Positions 16,261-24,706 of a stretch of DNA of 64,000 nucleotides are shown piece by piece. Below the pieces are notes generated by a model. It worked only from the letters and a program-made list of their open reading frames with translations, was not told the origin of the DNA and searched no databases. The position numbers were made by a program, and so were the translations under genes. This DNA comes from an uncultured Pseudomonadota bacterium (GTDB taxonomy: Bacteria > Pseudomonadota > Gammaproteobacteria > Burkholderiales > JALYOK01). Position 1 is the stretch's first letter, and each line of letters begins with the position of its first letter. The stretch lies in contig CADEHE010000004.1 of NCBI GenBank assembly GCA_902826775.1, positions 42,827-106,826 of the forward strand, read 5' to 3'.

Positions 16261-17121
16261 ATGACGGACGTGTTCGCGCACCATTTCGCCGACTTATCAC
16301 AAGTGCGCACGCACTACGTAACAGCGGGCGAGGGCGATGCCGTCGTTTTGCTGCACGGCTGGCCGCAGACTTGGTACTCGTGGCGCGAGGTGATCGCGCT
16401 GCTCGCGCCGCACTACTTCGTCGTCGCGCCGGACTTGCGCGGGTTAGGCGATTCTTCGCGGCCCGATCAAGGCTACGACAAGCGCACCATTGCCGAAGAC
16501 GTTTACGAACTTGCCACTCGTACGCTGGGACTCAAGTCGTTTTTCTTGGTTGGCCACGACTGGGGCGGGCCGGTCGCGTTTTCGTTGGCGGCACATCATC
16601 CCGATGTGGTGCGCAAGCTGGCGATCGTCGATGTGGCGATCCCCGGCGACGGTAATCCCAACATCAGTCAGGGCGGCAAGCGCTGGCATCACGCGTTTCA
16701 TCAAACTTTGGCGCTGCCCGAGCAGCTCGTAACCGGGCGCGAGGACATTTATCTCGGCTGGTTCTACCGCAACTATGGCGCGCGCGCCGATGCGATCGAC
16801 CCGGCGGCCGAGGCGGAGTACTTGCGCGTCTATCGCCAGCCGGGTGCGCTGCGCGCCGGTTTCGAGTTCTACCGCAACATTCCCAAAGACATTGCCGACA
16901 ATGAAGCGCTGCTCAAGCGCGGCAAGCTCAAGCTGCCGGTGCTGGCCGTCGGCGGCACCGAAGGTTGGGGCCGCGGCATGGAGGTGCTGCAATCCTGTCA
17001 GCGCGTGGCGGAGAACGTGCAGGGGGGCGTCATCGCCGATGCGGGGCATTGGGTGCCGGAGGAGCAATCCAAGGTGCTCTCGCAACGGCTGATGGAGTTC
17101 TTCCGCCAGCCCGGCGAGTAG
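16261..17121 (+). CDS. Alpha/beta hydrolase (epoxide hydrolase / haloacetate dehalogenase-like)
   Basis: A 286-aa alpha/beta-hydrolase fold enzyme. ATG 16261 is preferred over an in-frame TTG at 16243. Motifs are the oxyanion loop HGWPQTWYSWRE, the nucleophile elbow GHDWGG with an Asp nucleophile (as in epoxide hydrolases and dehalogenases rather than Ser esterases), and the catalytic His in DAGHWVPEE. Lid tyrosines occur (WFYRNYG, YRQPG). Substrate is not determinable. The upstream gap (16146-16260) is AT-rich and likely holds its promoter, with an inverted TACAGT/ACTGTA pair around 16160-16200. Confidence 0.88.
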   Translation: MTDVFAHHFADLSQVRTHYVTAGEGDAVVLLHGWPQTWYSWREVIALLAPHYFVVAPDLRGLGDSSRPDQGYDKRTIAEDVYELATRTLGLKSFFLVGHDWGGPVAFSLAAHHPDVVRKLAIVDVAIPGDGNPNISQGGKRWHHAFHQTLALPEQLVTGREDIYLGWFYRNYGARADAIDPAAEAEYLRVYRQPGALRAGFEFYRNIPKDIADNEALLKRGKLKLPVLAVGGTEGWGRGMEVLQSCQRVAENVQGGVIADAGHWVPEEQSKVLSQRLMEFFRQPGE

Positions 17122-17273
17122 CGCGTCTGAGGCTGCACCGGGTGCTCAAACCCGGGAATAACAGCCGAATTTTCCCGTACTTTTTCCGTTTGTGGCCGAC
17201 GTGGGCATGATTGAATGGCAACAAAGCATGCGTCACGGGTGCGCGTGCGGGATTCAATCGGAGCAACGGACAC

Positions 17274-18971
17274 GTGAGTGCTTGGAAGCTAGGTTTGGCT
17301 GGGCGATTGGGGTTGCTCTGCGCTCTGGGCGGTGCCTTGAGCGCCGGATTGGGCATTTGGGCGGTAGAGTTGCTGCCGAATTTGCCGTGGCTGGCGCTGT
17401 TGCCAGCCGGGCTCTTAGTCGGTGCGATCGGGTGGCTGGCAGGCGCTGGCATCAAGCGCGCCCTGGCGAGCGTGCGCGACGCGGTCGACCACGCCGCTGC
17501 ACGTGGAGATCTTTCCTGCCGGGCGGGCGTTAACCGCAGGGACGAGATCGGCCAGATTGGGACTGCGTTCGATACTTTTATGAGCGTGCTGCAAGGCATT
17601 GTCGTGCAGATCTATCACAGCGCCTTGGAGGTGGGACAAGCGGCGAGCGAAGTTAGCCGCGATACGCGTAGCGTAAAGGCGGCAGCAGATCAGCAGCAGT
17701 CGGCCACGGCAGCAGCGGCGGAAGCCACGCAAGGTGTCGTTAGCGGCAGCGCGCATATCGTGCAGTGCGTGGCCGATACGGCGACGATTTCATCTGCTGC
17801 GAGCCAGACGTCGGCCACCGGATCTGAAATCGTACACCAAGCGGTCGAACAGATTGTCCGGATCCAAGCAACGGTGACGCAGGCTTCTTCTGTAATGGCC
17901 ACACTCGAAGAGCGCTCTACGGCGATCGAAGGGATTGCGCATACGATTCGGGAAATCGCCGAGCAGACGAATCTTTTAGCGCTCAATGCCGCCATCGAGG
18001 CGGCACGCGCGGGAGAGCATGGCCGCGGCTTTGCGGTTGTCGCTGACGAGGTGCGCAAGCTGGCCGAGCGCACTAGCAAAGCGACGACCGAAATTGGAAC
18101 CTTAGTGACGACCATACGCGAAGAAATCGGCATTGCAGGATCCAACTTTCAGACGGCCGCCACTCAAGCTGGAGAAAGCGTGAATCTAGCCGAACGCGCT
18201 TCGGCAGTGCTCGATCAAATCAACACTGGCGCGCGCGAAACAGCCGCAAAGATTCAGAGCATCGCCGACACCGCCGTTCAGCAAAGCGTTGTCAGTGCAG
18301 ATATTCAGGGGCACGTTGAGCGCATTGGCAGGGCTGCTGAAGAAACCAGCAAAGCCCTGGTTCAAACCTTGCAAGCTACGGACAATTTGCAGAACTTAGC
18401 CACAGGATTGAAAGGGGTCGGTGACTCCTTCACTTTAGGCGATGCCGGCGAGCGCTTCCTTGCCACTCACCGCAAGATGCCCGCTTTGGTCAAGCAGGCT
18501 GCGCGCGATATCGGGCGTGCGCTGGATGCTGCAATCGCGGCGCGCAAGCTCGGCTTGGAAGATATGTTCGATCAAAACTACCGGGCGATTGCGGATACCA
18601 ATCCGCAGAAATTCTCTACGCGCTACGACCGCGTTACCGATGAGATATTCCCGCCGATTCAGGAAGCGCTCATCAGCGCACATCCGGAGTTGTTGTTTGC
18701 GATCGCCGTCGATGTAAATGGTTATTGTCCGACGCACAATAGGCGTTATTCGAAAGCCCTAACCAACAACTACGCGCAGGACTTGATCGGCAATCGCACC
18801 AAGCGCAAGTTCGATAGCGTCGTGGAAAAGCGCGCCGCAAGCCACGATCTGGCTTACCTGCTGCAGACCTATCGGCGCGATACCGGCGAGATCGTGCATG
18901 ACATATCCGCGCCGATATTTGTGCAAGGCAAGCGCTGGGGCGGCATGCGCGTCGGTTATCGTACCGGCTGA
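17274..18971 (+). CDS. Methyl-accepting chemotaxis protein with C-terminal sensor region
   Basis: Membrane chemoreceptor. I choose GTG 17274 (GGAG 10 nt upstream), giving 565 aa; TTG 17211 is an alternative in-frame start. Two closely spaced TM helices (about residues 10-28 and 36-58) have no real periplasmic domain between them, followed by HAMP-like sequence and the signalling domain with the hairpin signature [41 protein letters not shown] (split here as [20 protein letters not shown] and [20 protein letters not shown]). The last about 170 residues (MFDQNYRAI...[25 protein letters not shown]) form a C-terminal ligand-sensing module seen in betaproteobacterial MCPs. No che genes are nearby. 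Confidence 0.92.
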   Translation: MSAWKLGLAGRLGLLCALGGALSAGLGIWAVELLPNLPWLALLPAGLLVGAIGWLAGAGIKRALASVRDAVDHAAARGDLSCRAGVNRRDEIGQIGTAFDTFMSVLQGIVVQIYHSALEVGQAASEVSRDTRSVKAAADQQQSATAAAAEATQGVVSGSAHIVQCVADTATISSAASQTSATGSEIVHQAVEQIVRIQATVTQASSVMATLEERSTAIEGIAHTIREIAEQTNLLALNAAIEAARAGEHGRGFAVVADEVRKLAERTSKATTEIGTLVTTIREEIGIAGSNFQTAATQAGESVNLAERASAVLDQINTGARETAAKIQSIADTAVQQSVVSADIQGHVERIGRAAEETSKALVQTLQATDNLQNLATGLKGVGDSFTLGDAGERFLATHRKMPALVKQAARDIGRALDAAIAARKLGLEDMFDQNYRAIADTNPQKFSTRYDRVTDEIFPPIQEALISAHPELLFAIAVDVNGYCPTHNRRYSKALTNNYAQDLIGNRTKRKFDSVVEKRAASHDLAYLLQTYRRDTGEIVHDISAPIFVQGKRWGGMRVGYRTG

Positions 18972-19090
18972 GTGAGCCCGGCGCGGGCGCCATACGGAGG
19001 GTTTTAGAAGCGCCCGCGCACAAGCACTTGTGCATAGCATAGCGGGCGTGTGCGCACAGCCAAGTGCGCACCGCCGCATTAGCTTATATA

Positions 19091-19106
19091 CTGTATTAAT
19101 ATACAG
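19091..19106 (+). promoter_or_regulatory. LexA (SOS) box upstream of dnaE2
   Basis: CTGTATTAATATACAG is a full CTG-N10-CAG dyad with an AT-rich spacer, the E. coli-type LexA operator. It ends 10 nt before the dnaE2 ATG, so it must overlap the promoter or leader. This predicts SOS induction of the polymerase. Confidence 0.9.
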
Positions 19107-19116
19107 TTTATGAGCC

Positions 19117-22100
19117 ATGTTTCCCTCCTACGCAGAACTTCACTGCCTCACTAACTTTACTTTTCTGCGCAGCGCCTCGCATCCGGAGGAGATGGTCGCG
19201 CGCGCGCAGCAATTGGGTTACGCGGGGCTTGCCATAACCGATGAATGCTCGGTGGCGGGCGTGGTGCGCGCGCATCTGCAAGCCAAGCAATGCGGCCTCA
19301 AGCTGATCGTCGGTGCGGAGTTCCGCTTGAGTGCAGAAAGCAAAGTGGTGTTGCTGGCACAAAACCGCGCCGGCTACGGCAATCTGAGCGAATTGATCAC
19401 GCGCGCGCGGCGCAAAGCAAAGAAGGGCGACTATTTCGTTACGCCCGCCGACTTTGAAAGCGGGTTGCAAGATTGTTTGGCGCTTCTGATTCCATTGGCG
19501 CAACCGGATGCGGAAGAGGTGCGTTGGTTGATGCGCCACTTTCCGCAACGCGCTTGGCTTGCGGTCGAGTTGCTGCTCGCTGCCGACGATGATGCGCGTT
19601 TGGCGCGTTGCGAGGAGATTGCGCGCGCCACCGGCATTGCGCTGGTGGCGTGCGGCGACGTGCATATGCACGCGCGTGCGCGCCGGCGCGTGCTCGACAC
19701 GCTGAGCGCCATTCGCTTGGGAACCACGCTGAATGCTGCGGGCTCGGCGCTATATGCAAACAGCGAGCGCTACTTGCGTCCGCTGGCGCGGCTGGCGCAG
19801 CGCTATCCGCCCGAATTGCTGGCGCAAACGCTGATCATTGCCGAGCAATGCAATTTCTCGCTCGGCGATCTGCGCTACGAGTATCCCGAAGAGATCGTTC
19901 CGCCCGGCACGACGCCGGCTGCGCATTTGCGCAAGCTGACGTACGAAGGGATGTGCGAGCGCTATCGCCGGCCCGGGATCAGCGCCAAGCTGCAAGGCGA
20001 CAAGCGCTTGGACGATGCGGCATCGTGGGTAGAGGTTGCCGATGCCGAGGGCAAGCCGGTGCGTGTGCCGCACAGAGTGGTTGCCATCGTCGAGAAAGAG
20101 TTGGCGCTGATTGCGGCATTGCGCTACGAAGCGTTTTTCTTGACCGTGCGCGACATTGTGAAGTTCGCGCGCACGCAGCGCATTCTGTGCCAAGGCCGCG
20201 GTTCGGCGGCGAATTCCGCCGTGTGCTATTGCTTGGGCATTACCGAAGTCGACCCCGCGCGCATGCAAGTGCTGTTCGAGCGTTTCATTTCCAAGGAACG
20301 TGACGAGGCGCCGGATATCGATGTCGATTTCGAGCATGAGCGGCGCGAAGAAGTCATTCAGTACATCTACAAAAAGTATGGCCGCGAGCGCACGGCGCTG
20401 GCGGCGACGCTGATTACTTACCGGCCGCGTTCGGCGCTGCGCGATGTCGGCAAGGCCTTGGGTCTGAGCCTGGATCAGGTCGATCAATTGGCGAGGAACT
20501 TTCAGTGGTGGGACGACAGCGTCGCGCACGAGCGTGTGCGCGAGGCCGGGCTCGATCCGGAAAATCCCACCATCAAGAACGTCATCGCGTTGTCGCGCGC
20601 GCTGCTCGGTTTTCCGCGACATTTGTCGCAGCACGTCGGTGGTTTCATTATCGCGCGCGATCAGCTCTCGCGCCTGGTGCCGATCGAGAACGCGGCGATG
20701 CCCGAGCGCACGGTGATTCAGTGGGACAAGGACGACCTCGAGGCGCTGGGCTTGCTCAAAGTCGACGTGTTAGGCTTGGGCATGCTTTCGGCGATTCGCC
20801 GCACGCTCGCAGCGCTCAATGCTTTTACCGGCGGCGACATGCAAGTAGGCGGCATCCCGCCGGAGGATCCGCGGGTGTACGACATGATTTGCGCCGCCGA
20901 TACCATCGGCGTGTTCCAGATCGAATCGCGTGCGCAGATGTCGATGCTGCCGCGGCTGCAGCCGCGCTGTTTTTACGATTTGGTGATCGAGGTGGCGATC
21001 GTGCGGCCCGGACCGATCCAGGGCGGCATGGTGCATCCGTATCTGCGCCGCCGCCGCGGTTTGGAGTCGGTGACGTATCCGAGCAAAGCCGTCGAGAAAG
21101 TATTGGAGCGCACGCTCGGCGTCTCGATTTTCCAAGAGCAAGTCATGCAACTGGCGATGGTGGCCGCAGGTTTTACGGCGGGCGAGGCCGATCAACTGCG
21201 CCGCGCCATGGCGGCGTGGAAGCGCAAGGGTGGACTGGAGCCGTTCCGCGACAAATTGCTTGCCGGTATGCTGGCGCGCGGCTATGCGGCGGATTACGCG
21301 GAACAACTGTTCCGGCAAATTCAAGGTTTCGGCGAGTACGGGTTTCCCGAATCGCATGCAGCGAGTTTTGCGTTGCTCGCCTACGTGTCGTCGTGGCTCA
21401 AATGTCACCAGCCCGCCGCGTTTACTTGCGGCTTGCTGAATGCGCAGCCGTTGGGGTTCTACGCGCCGTCGCAATTGGTGCAGGATGCGCAGCGCCATGG
21501 CGTTGAAGTGCGCGCAGTAGACGTGACGGTGAGCGGGTGGGATTGTGTGCTCGAGCGAAGCGGGCAAGCGGCCGCACTGCGCCTCGGCCTGCGCATGGTG
21601 AAAGGCTTATCGGAACAAGCGGCGCAACGCATCGTCGCGGCGCGTGCGCAGGGCGCGTTCGCGGACATCGGCGATCTCGCCGCGCGGGCGCGACTCGATC
21701 AAGGCGACCTCAATGCGCTCGCCCGAGCGGACGCGCTGCGCGCGCTGGCCGGCCATCGGCGCGATGCCTATTGGGCGACACTCGGTATTGAGCGAGCCGT
21801 TGAGCGGATAGCTGTGAGAGGCAAGGGCGCTGCGCTTGCGCTTGGCCGTGCCGGCGATAGTTCGCAAGCTGAGCTGTTGCCGCCGAGCGAGGCGCATGAC
21901 ATCGTCATGGATTACGCCGCGCTGGGACTCACGCTGCGCCGCCACCCGTTGGCGCTGCTGCGCCCGCGTCTCAAAGGCGCGGCAAGCGCGCAGCAAGTGA
22001 AGTCTGCGCCAACCGGACAGCGCTTGCGCGTCAGCGGTATCGTCACTTGCCGGCAGCGGCCGGATACGGCGAGCGGCGTGATTTTCGTCACGCTGGAGGA

Positions 22101-22299
22101 CGAGACCGGTTATACCAACGTGGTGGTGTGGCCGCGCCTGGTGGAACGGCAGCGCAAGGAATTGCTCGCGGCGCGCTTGCTGACGGTCTACGGCAAGATC
22201 GAGCGCGACGGCGAGGTAGTACACCTCATCGCGGGCCGCTTGGTCGATGACAGCGCATTGTTAGGTAAACTAGACACGCAATCCCGCGATTTTCACTAG
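19117..22299 (+). CDS. dnaE2: Error-prone DNA polymerase III alpha subunit DnaE2 (ImuC)
   Basis: SOS mutagenesis polymerase of 1060 aa. It has the N-terminal PHP domain (ELHCLTNFTFLRSASHPEE, GLAITDE), the C-family palm with catalytic aspartates in APDIDVDFEHERREE and LLKVDVLGLGML, and the DnaE2-typical VRPGPIQGGMVHPYLRRR. Helix-hairpin-helix and OB regions follow (LRVSGIVTCRQRPDTASGVI). It is shorter than replicative DnaE (about 1160 aa), as expected. It usually ends a lexA-imuA-imuB-dnaE2 cassette, but here the left neighbour is an MCP and the right an aldolase, so imuA and imuB must be elsewhere or absent. A LexA box lies directly upstream. Confidence 0.95.
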   Translation: MFPSYAELHCLTNFTFLRSASHPEEMVARAQQLGYAGLAITDECSVAGVVRAHLQAKQCGLKLIVGAEFRLSAESKVVLLAQNRAGYGNLSELITRARRKAKKGDYFVTPADFESGLQDCLALLIPLAQPDAEEVRWLMRHFPQRAWLAVELLLAADDDARLARCEEIARATGIALVACGDVHMHARARRRVLDTLSAIRLGTTLNAAGSALYANSERYLRPLARLAQRYPPELLAQTLIIAEQCNFSLGDLRYEYPEEIVPPGTTPAAHLRKLTYEGMCERYRRPGISAKLQGDKRLDDAASWVEVADAEGKPVRVPHRVVAIVEKELALIAALRYEAFFLTVRDIVKFARTQRILCQGRGSAANSAVCYCLGITEVDPARMQVLFERFISKERDEAPDIDVDFEHERREEVIQYIYKKYGRERTALAATLITYRPRSALRDVGKALGLSLDQVDQLARNFQWWDDSVAHERVREAGLDPENPTIKNVIALSRALLGFPRHLSQHVGGFIIARDQLSRLVPIENAAMPERTVIQWDKDDLEALGLLKVDVLGLGMLSAIRRTLAALNAFTGGDMQVGGIPPEDPRVYDMICAADTIGVFQIESRAQMSMLPRLQPRCFYDLVIEVAIVRPGPIQGGMVHPYLRRRRGLESVTYPSKAVEKVLERTLGVSIFQEQVMQLAMVAAGFTAGEADQLRRAMAAWKRKGGLEPFRDKLLAGMLARGYAADYAEQLFRQIQGFGEYGFPESHAASFALLAYVSSWLKCHQPAAFTCGLLNAQPLGFYAPSQLVQDAQRHGVEVRAVDVTVSGWDCVLERSGQAAALRLGLRMVKGLSEQAAQRIVAARAQGAFADIGDLAARARLDQGDLNALARADALRALAGHRRDAYWATLGIERAVERIAVRGKGAALALGRAGDSSQAELLPPSEAHDIVMDYAALGLTLRRHPLALLRPRLKGAASAQQVKSAPTGQRLRVSGIVTCRQRPDTASGVIFVTLEDETGYTNVVVWPRLVERQRKELLAARLLTVYGKIERDGEVVHLIAGRLVDDSALLGKLDTQSRDFH

Positions 22300-22361
22300 A
22301 GTCCGCGTCAGAACGACTGCGCGGCCCGATTTACTTCTATCCGCTCGCTACGCTTTTAGGT

Positions 22362-22490
22362 GGACTCTGGACTACTCAGCGGGTAGCCTGGATGTAACGA
22401 AGTGAAATCCGGGGACGATCCCCGGATTCCGCTGCGCTGCATCCGGGTTACCTGTTACGTTTTTAAATACGCGGACTCTGGACTACTCAG
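22362..22490. repeat. Palindromic repeat element flanked by 18-bp direct repeats
   Basis: GGACTCTGGACTACTCAG occurs at 22362-22379 and again at 22473-22490, with similarity extending leftwards (GCTACGCTTTTA / GTTACGTTTTTA). Between them (22382-22451) lies a roughly 70-bp imperfect palindrome with the CCGGGGA...TCCCCGG core and GCTGCGCTGCATCCGGGTTAC end, matching the repeat at 15173-15204. It looks like a small non-autonomous insertion or a tandem duplication of the leader of the next gene. Confidence 0.72.
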
Positions 22491-22505
22491 TTACGAAAGG
22501 AAGGT

Positions 22506-23282
22506 ATGCGACCCAATCCAGTCAAAGAAAAATTGCAACAAGGCGGCGTGCCGCTCGGTGTATTCGCCATCGAATTCGCCACGCCCGGTTTCATGCAAAT
22601 CAGCAAGGCGGCCGGCGCGGAGTTCGCGTTCATCGACATGGAACACAGCGGCCTCGGCATTAACGACATCAAACAGCAGATGGCTTTCGCGCGCGGCTGC
22701 GGCATCGCGCCGATGGTGCGCGTGCCGGCGGCGCAATATCACTTCATCGCGCGCGTGTTGGATGCGGGCGCGATGGGCGTCATGGTGCCGATGGTCGAGA
22801 GCGCCGAACAAGCGCGCATGATCGTCGAATCCACCCAATACCCCCCCAAGGGTAGGCGCGGGGCTATTTTTGGTGGCTCGCACGACGACTATACCGGTGG
22901 GGATATCGTTGCCAAGATGAAGGCGGTGCATGAGCGCACCTTCGTTGTTTGCCAGATCGAAACCGAGCGCGGATTGGAGAATGTCGACGCCATCGTCGGC
23001 ACCGAAGGCGTGGACTGCGGTTGGATCGGCCACTTCGATTTGAGTAACTTCTTAGGCGTGCCGGCGCAGTTTCAGAGCAAGACTTTCGTCGACGCGCGCG
23101 CCAAAGTCGCCGCGGCTTGCAAGAAGCACAACAAAGCGGCGGGCATGATGCCGGCGGATGTGGCGATGGCGCGCGAGTGGCGCGCGGCGGGATTCAACAT
23201 CTTCGCCTTCGGCAGTGATGTGGGCTTGTTTCAGCATGCTCTGTCGACGCGTATAGTCGATTTCAAGGCGGCAGAGAAATAG
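22506..23282 (+). CDS. HpcH/HpaI-family class II aldolase
   Basis: Metal-dependent 2-keto acid aldolase (258 aa), the family of HpaI (4-hydroxy-2-oxoheptanedioate aldolase) and GarL (2-keto-3-deoxy-glucarate aldolase). It starts at ATG 22506 behind GAAAGGAAGG. Visible are FIDMEHSGLG, MVRVPAAQYHFIARVLDAGA with the conserved Arg, MVPMVESAEQA with metal-site Glu, and WIGHFDLSNFLG with metal-site Asp. It splits a substrate into pyruvate and an aldehyde, which fits the other keto-acid enzymes around it. The specific substrate is not set. Confidence 0.9.
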   Translation: MRPNPVKEKLQQGGVPLGVFAIEFATPGFMQISKAAGAEFAFIDMEHSGLGINDIKQQMAFARGCGIAPMVRVPAAQYHFIARVLDAGAMGVMVPMVESAEQARMIVESTQYPPKGRRGAIFGGSHDDYTGGDIVAKMKAVHERTFVVCQIETERGLENVDAIVGTEGVDCGWIGHFDLSNFLGVPAQFQSKTFVDARAKVAAACKKHNKAAGMMPADVAMAREWRAAGFNIFAFGSDVGLFQHALSTRIVDFKAAEK

Positions 23283-23299
23283 GAAAAGCCGGTAAGAAC

Positions 23300-23770
23300 G
23301 TGGTTGCGGACGACATCAAGCTCGGATGCCTGGTCGCTGCCGCTGCGTTCTTGTCTGTTTCAAACCCGGCACACGCCAGCGATTTCACGCCGTTGGCGTA
23401 CCTGCTGCTCGGCGCGTTTGCCGCAATCTTCGTTGTTGCATTCGCGGTGGTGTGGTTCGCGACGCGGCGGATGCGCAGCAGTGCGTTGCGAGTGCTATTG
23501 CGCGCGGCTGTTATCGCGCTTTTCTGGACGCCGGCACAAATGGATGGCGCCGGCTACTGGTGGCCCCTGGTTATGAGTTGGGGCGAGCTCGGCGCCCTGC
23601 CGCACAAAAGCATCGTAGTGATCTCGGTATTGGCCGTGACTGCCCTAGTGTGGTTGCCTGCATGGGCATGGACGCGCTTCGCGGCAAACAACGCACAGAC
23701 CTGCACTACCGCTAGCGAAACGACACGCTCACACTCGGATCCCCCGGCAGCCCAAGATATTGCACCTTGA
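23300..23770 (+). CDS. Small inner-membrane protein of unknown function
   Basis: A 156-aa protein from a GTG start, 17 nt after the aldolase gene. It has a hydrophobic N-terminus that may be a signal or first TM (residues 8-26, ending AHAS), then a clear TM helix (about 31-52), a weaker one (62-77, LLRAAVIALFWTP) and another (104-122). The C-terminal tail is polar and rich in Thr/Ser. I do not recognise a family. Its 3' end overlaps the convergent hydratase-like gene by about 59 nt, so the start and end of one of the two could be over-extended. Confidence 0.55.
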   Translation: MVADDIKLGCLVAAAAFLSVSNPAHASDFTPLAYLLLGAFAAIFVVAFAVVWFATRRMRSSALRVLLRAAVIALFWTPAQMDGAGYWWPLVMSWGELGALPHKSIVVISVLAVTALVWLPAWAWTRFAANNAQTCTTASETTRSHSDPPAAQDIAP

Positions 23771-24605
23771 TCTTCGTGCCTGCCTGCGGTGTCGCAGCCG
23801 GCACGAAGGCGCCGAGACCGAGCTTATCGCCCGCCATGAGGCGCTGCCCGTCGTAAGACAGGCCGCGCGCCAGCCACAGCAGCGAATTCATCGGGTGCTG
23901 CATCAAGTCGCTGCCGACGGCGCGGCCGAGTTCGCCGCCGTCTTGATCGGTCACGACGATTTGCATCGCAGCGAGTTTGGCCAGGAACGCTTCGCTCGCT
24001 TCCACCTCGATCGGCGCGCCGATGACGCCGAGGCGGGTGGCGACGTTGGTGGCGGTGAGCGAGAGGCTGGTGATCGGTTCGTCGGCAGCGAGCGCCAAGT
24101 CGTTCAGTTCGATATAGGGCAGAAAGTGCGAGATGTGGTCGAGCGCTTCGAGCGCCGTCTTGGCTTGCTGCAACTCGCCGTCCTTTACGACGGCGATTAG
24201 ACTGGCCTCGAACAACGGGCGCGCGCCGTATTGCGCGTCGACCGCCGCGCCGCTATCGAAAAACATGTTCTTGAAGAGAAACGCGCGCAGCGGCCCTTGG
24301 ATCTGAAAACGCTGCTGCGACGCCTTGTCGCTGAAACCTGCTCTGAACCCCGCCAGTAGTCCTTGCGTGCGCGCGAGCTGCGCGGCCACCGCACCTTGCG
24401 CGCAGCGCGCATCGCCTAGCGTGGTCAAGCCCGGAATCATTTTGGCCGGCGTGCGCGCGAGGTAGGCGTCGACGTAGGCCGTCACGTCGTCGAACGCTGG
24501 GCAGCGCGCCTGCGCTGCCGACGTAATGCTCAGCAGGCAGGCAGTGCCAAGCGAGCACGCGCGCCGGCGCCAAGCTATCGAACTATTAGTGGTTTCAAGA
24601 CTCAT
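23712..24605 (-). CDS. Exported 2-keto-4-pentenoate hydratase-like protein (FAH superfamily)
   Basis: A 297-aa protein whose body resembles MhpD/2-oxopent-4-enoate hydratase sequences: GPLRAFLFKNMFFDSGA, PYIELNDLALAADEPIT, then NVATRLGVIGAPIEVE and MQHPMNSLLWLARGLSYDGQRL. Unlike the cytosolic enzymes it begins with an Arg-rich n-region and hydrophobic stretch (WRRRACSLGTACLLSITSAAQA), a convincing signal peptide. A GGGGA Shine-Dalgarno precedes ATG 24605. A periplasmic location is inferred. The usual acidic metal ligands are not obvious to me, so activity may be altered. It reads towards the small membrane-protein gene. Confidence 0.72.
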   Translation of the reverse strand: MSLETTNSSIAWRRRACSLGTACLLSITSAAQARCPAFDDVTAYVDAYLARTPAKMIPGLTTLGDARCAQGAVAAQLARTQGLLAGFRAGFSDKASQQRFQIQGPLRAFLFKNMFFDSGAAVDAQYGARPLFEASLIAVVKDGELQQAKTALEALDHISHFLPYIELNDLALAADEPITSLSLTATNVATRLGVIGAPIEVEASEAFLAKLAAMQIVVTDQDGGELGRAVGSDLMQHPMNSLLWLARGLSYDGQRLMAGDKLGLGAFVPAATPQAGTKIKVQYLGLPGDPSVSVSFR

Positions 24606-24617
24606 GATATCCCCGTG

Positions 24618-24663
24618 CGGGTTGAGCGGAGTCGAAGCCCTTCGACACGTTCAGGGCGAACGG
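24618..24663. repeat. Interspersed hairpin repeat (GAGCGGAGTCGAAG / CTTCGACACGTTC)
   Basis: GAGCGGAGTCGAAG-cc-CTTCGACACGTTC followed by AGGGCGAACGG, a palindromic unit widely dispersed in proteobacterial intergenic DNA. It lies between two leftward genes and may end transcription of the upstream one. Confidence 0.7.
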
Positions 24664-24706
24664 CCTTCAATGGCTGTCACCATTTAGCAAGCCTCAACTG
24701 GTTGCT

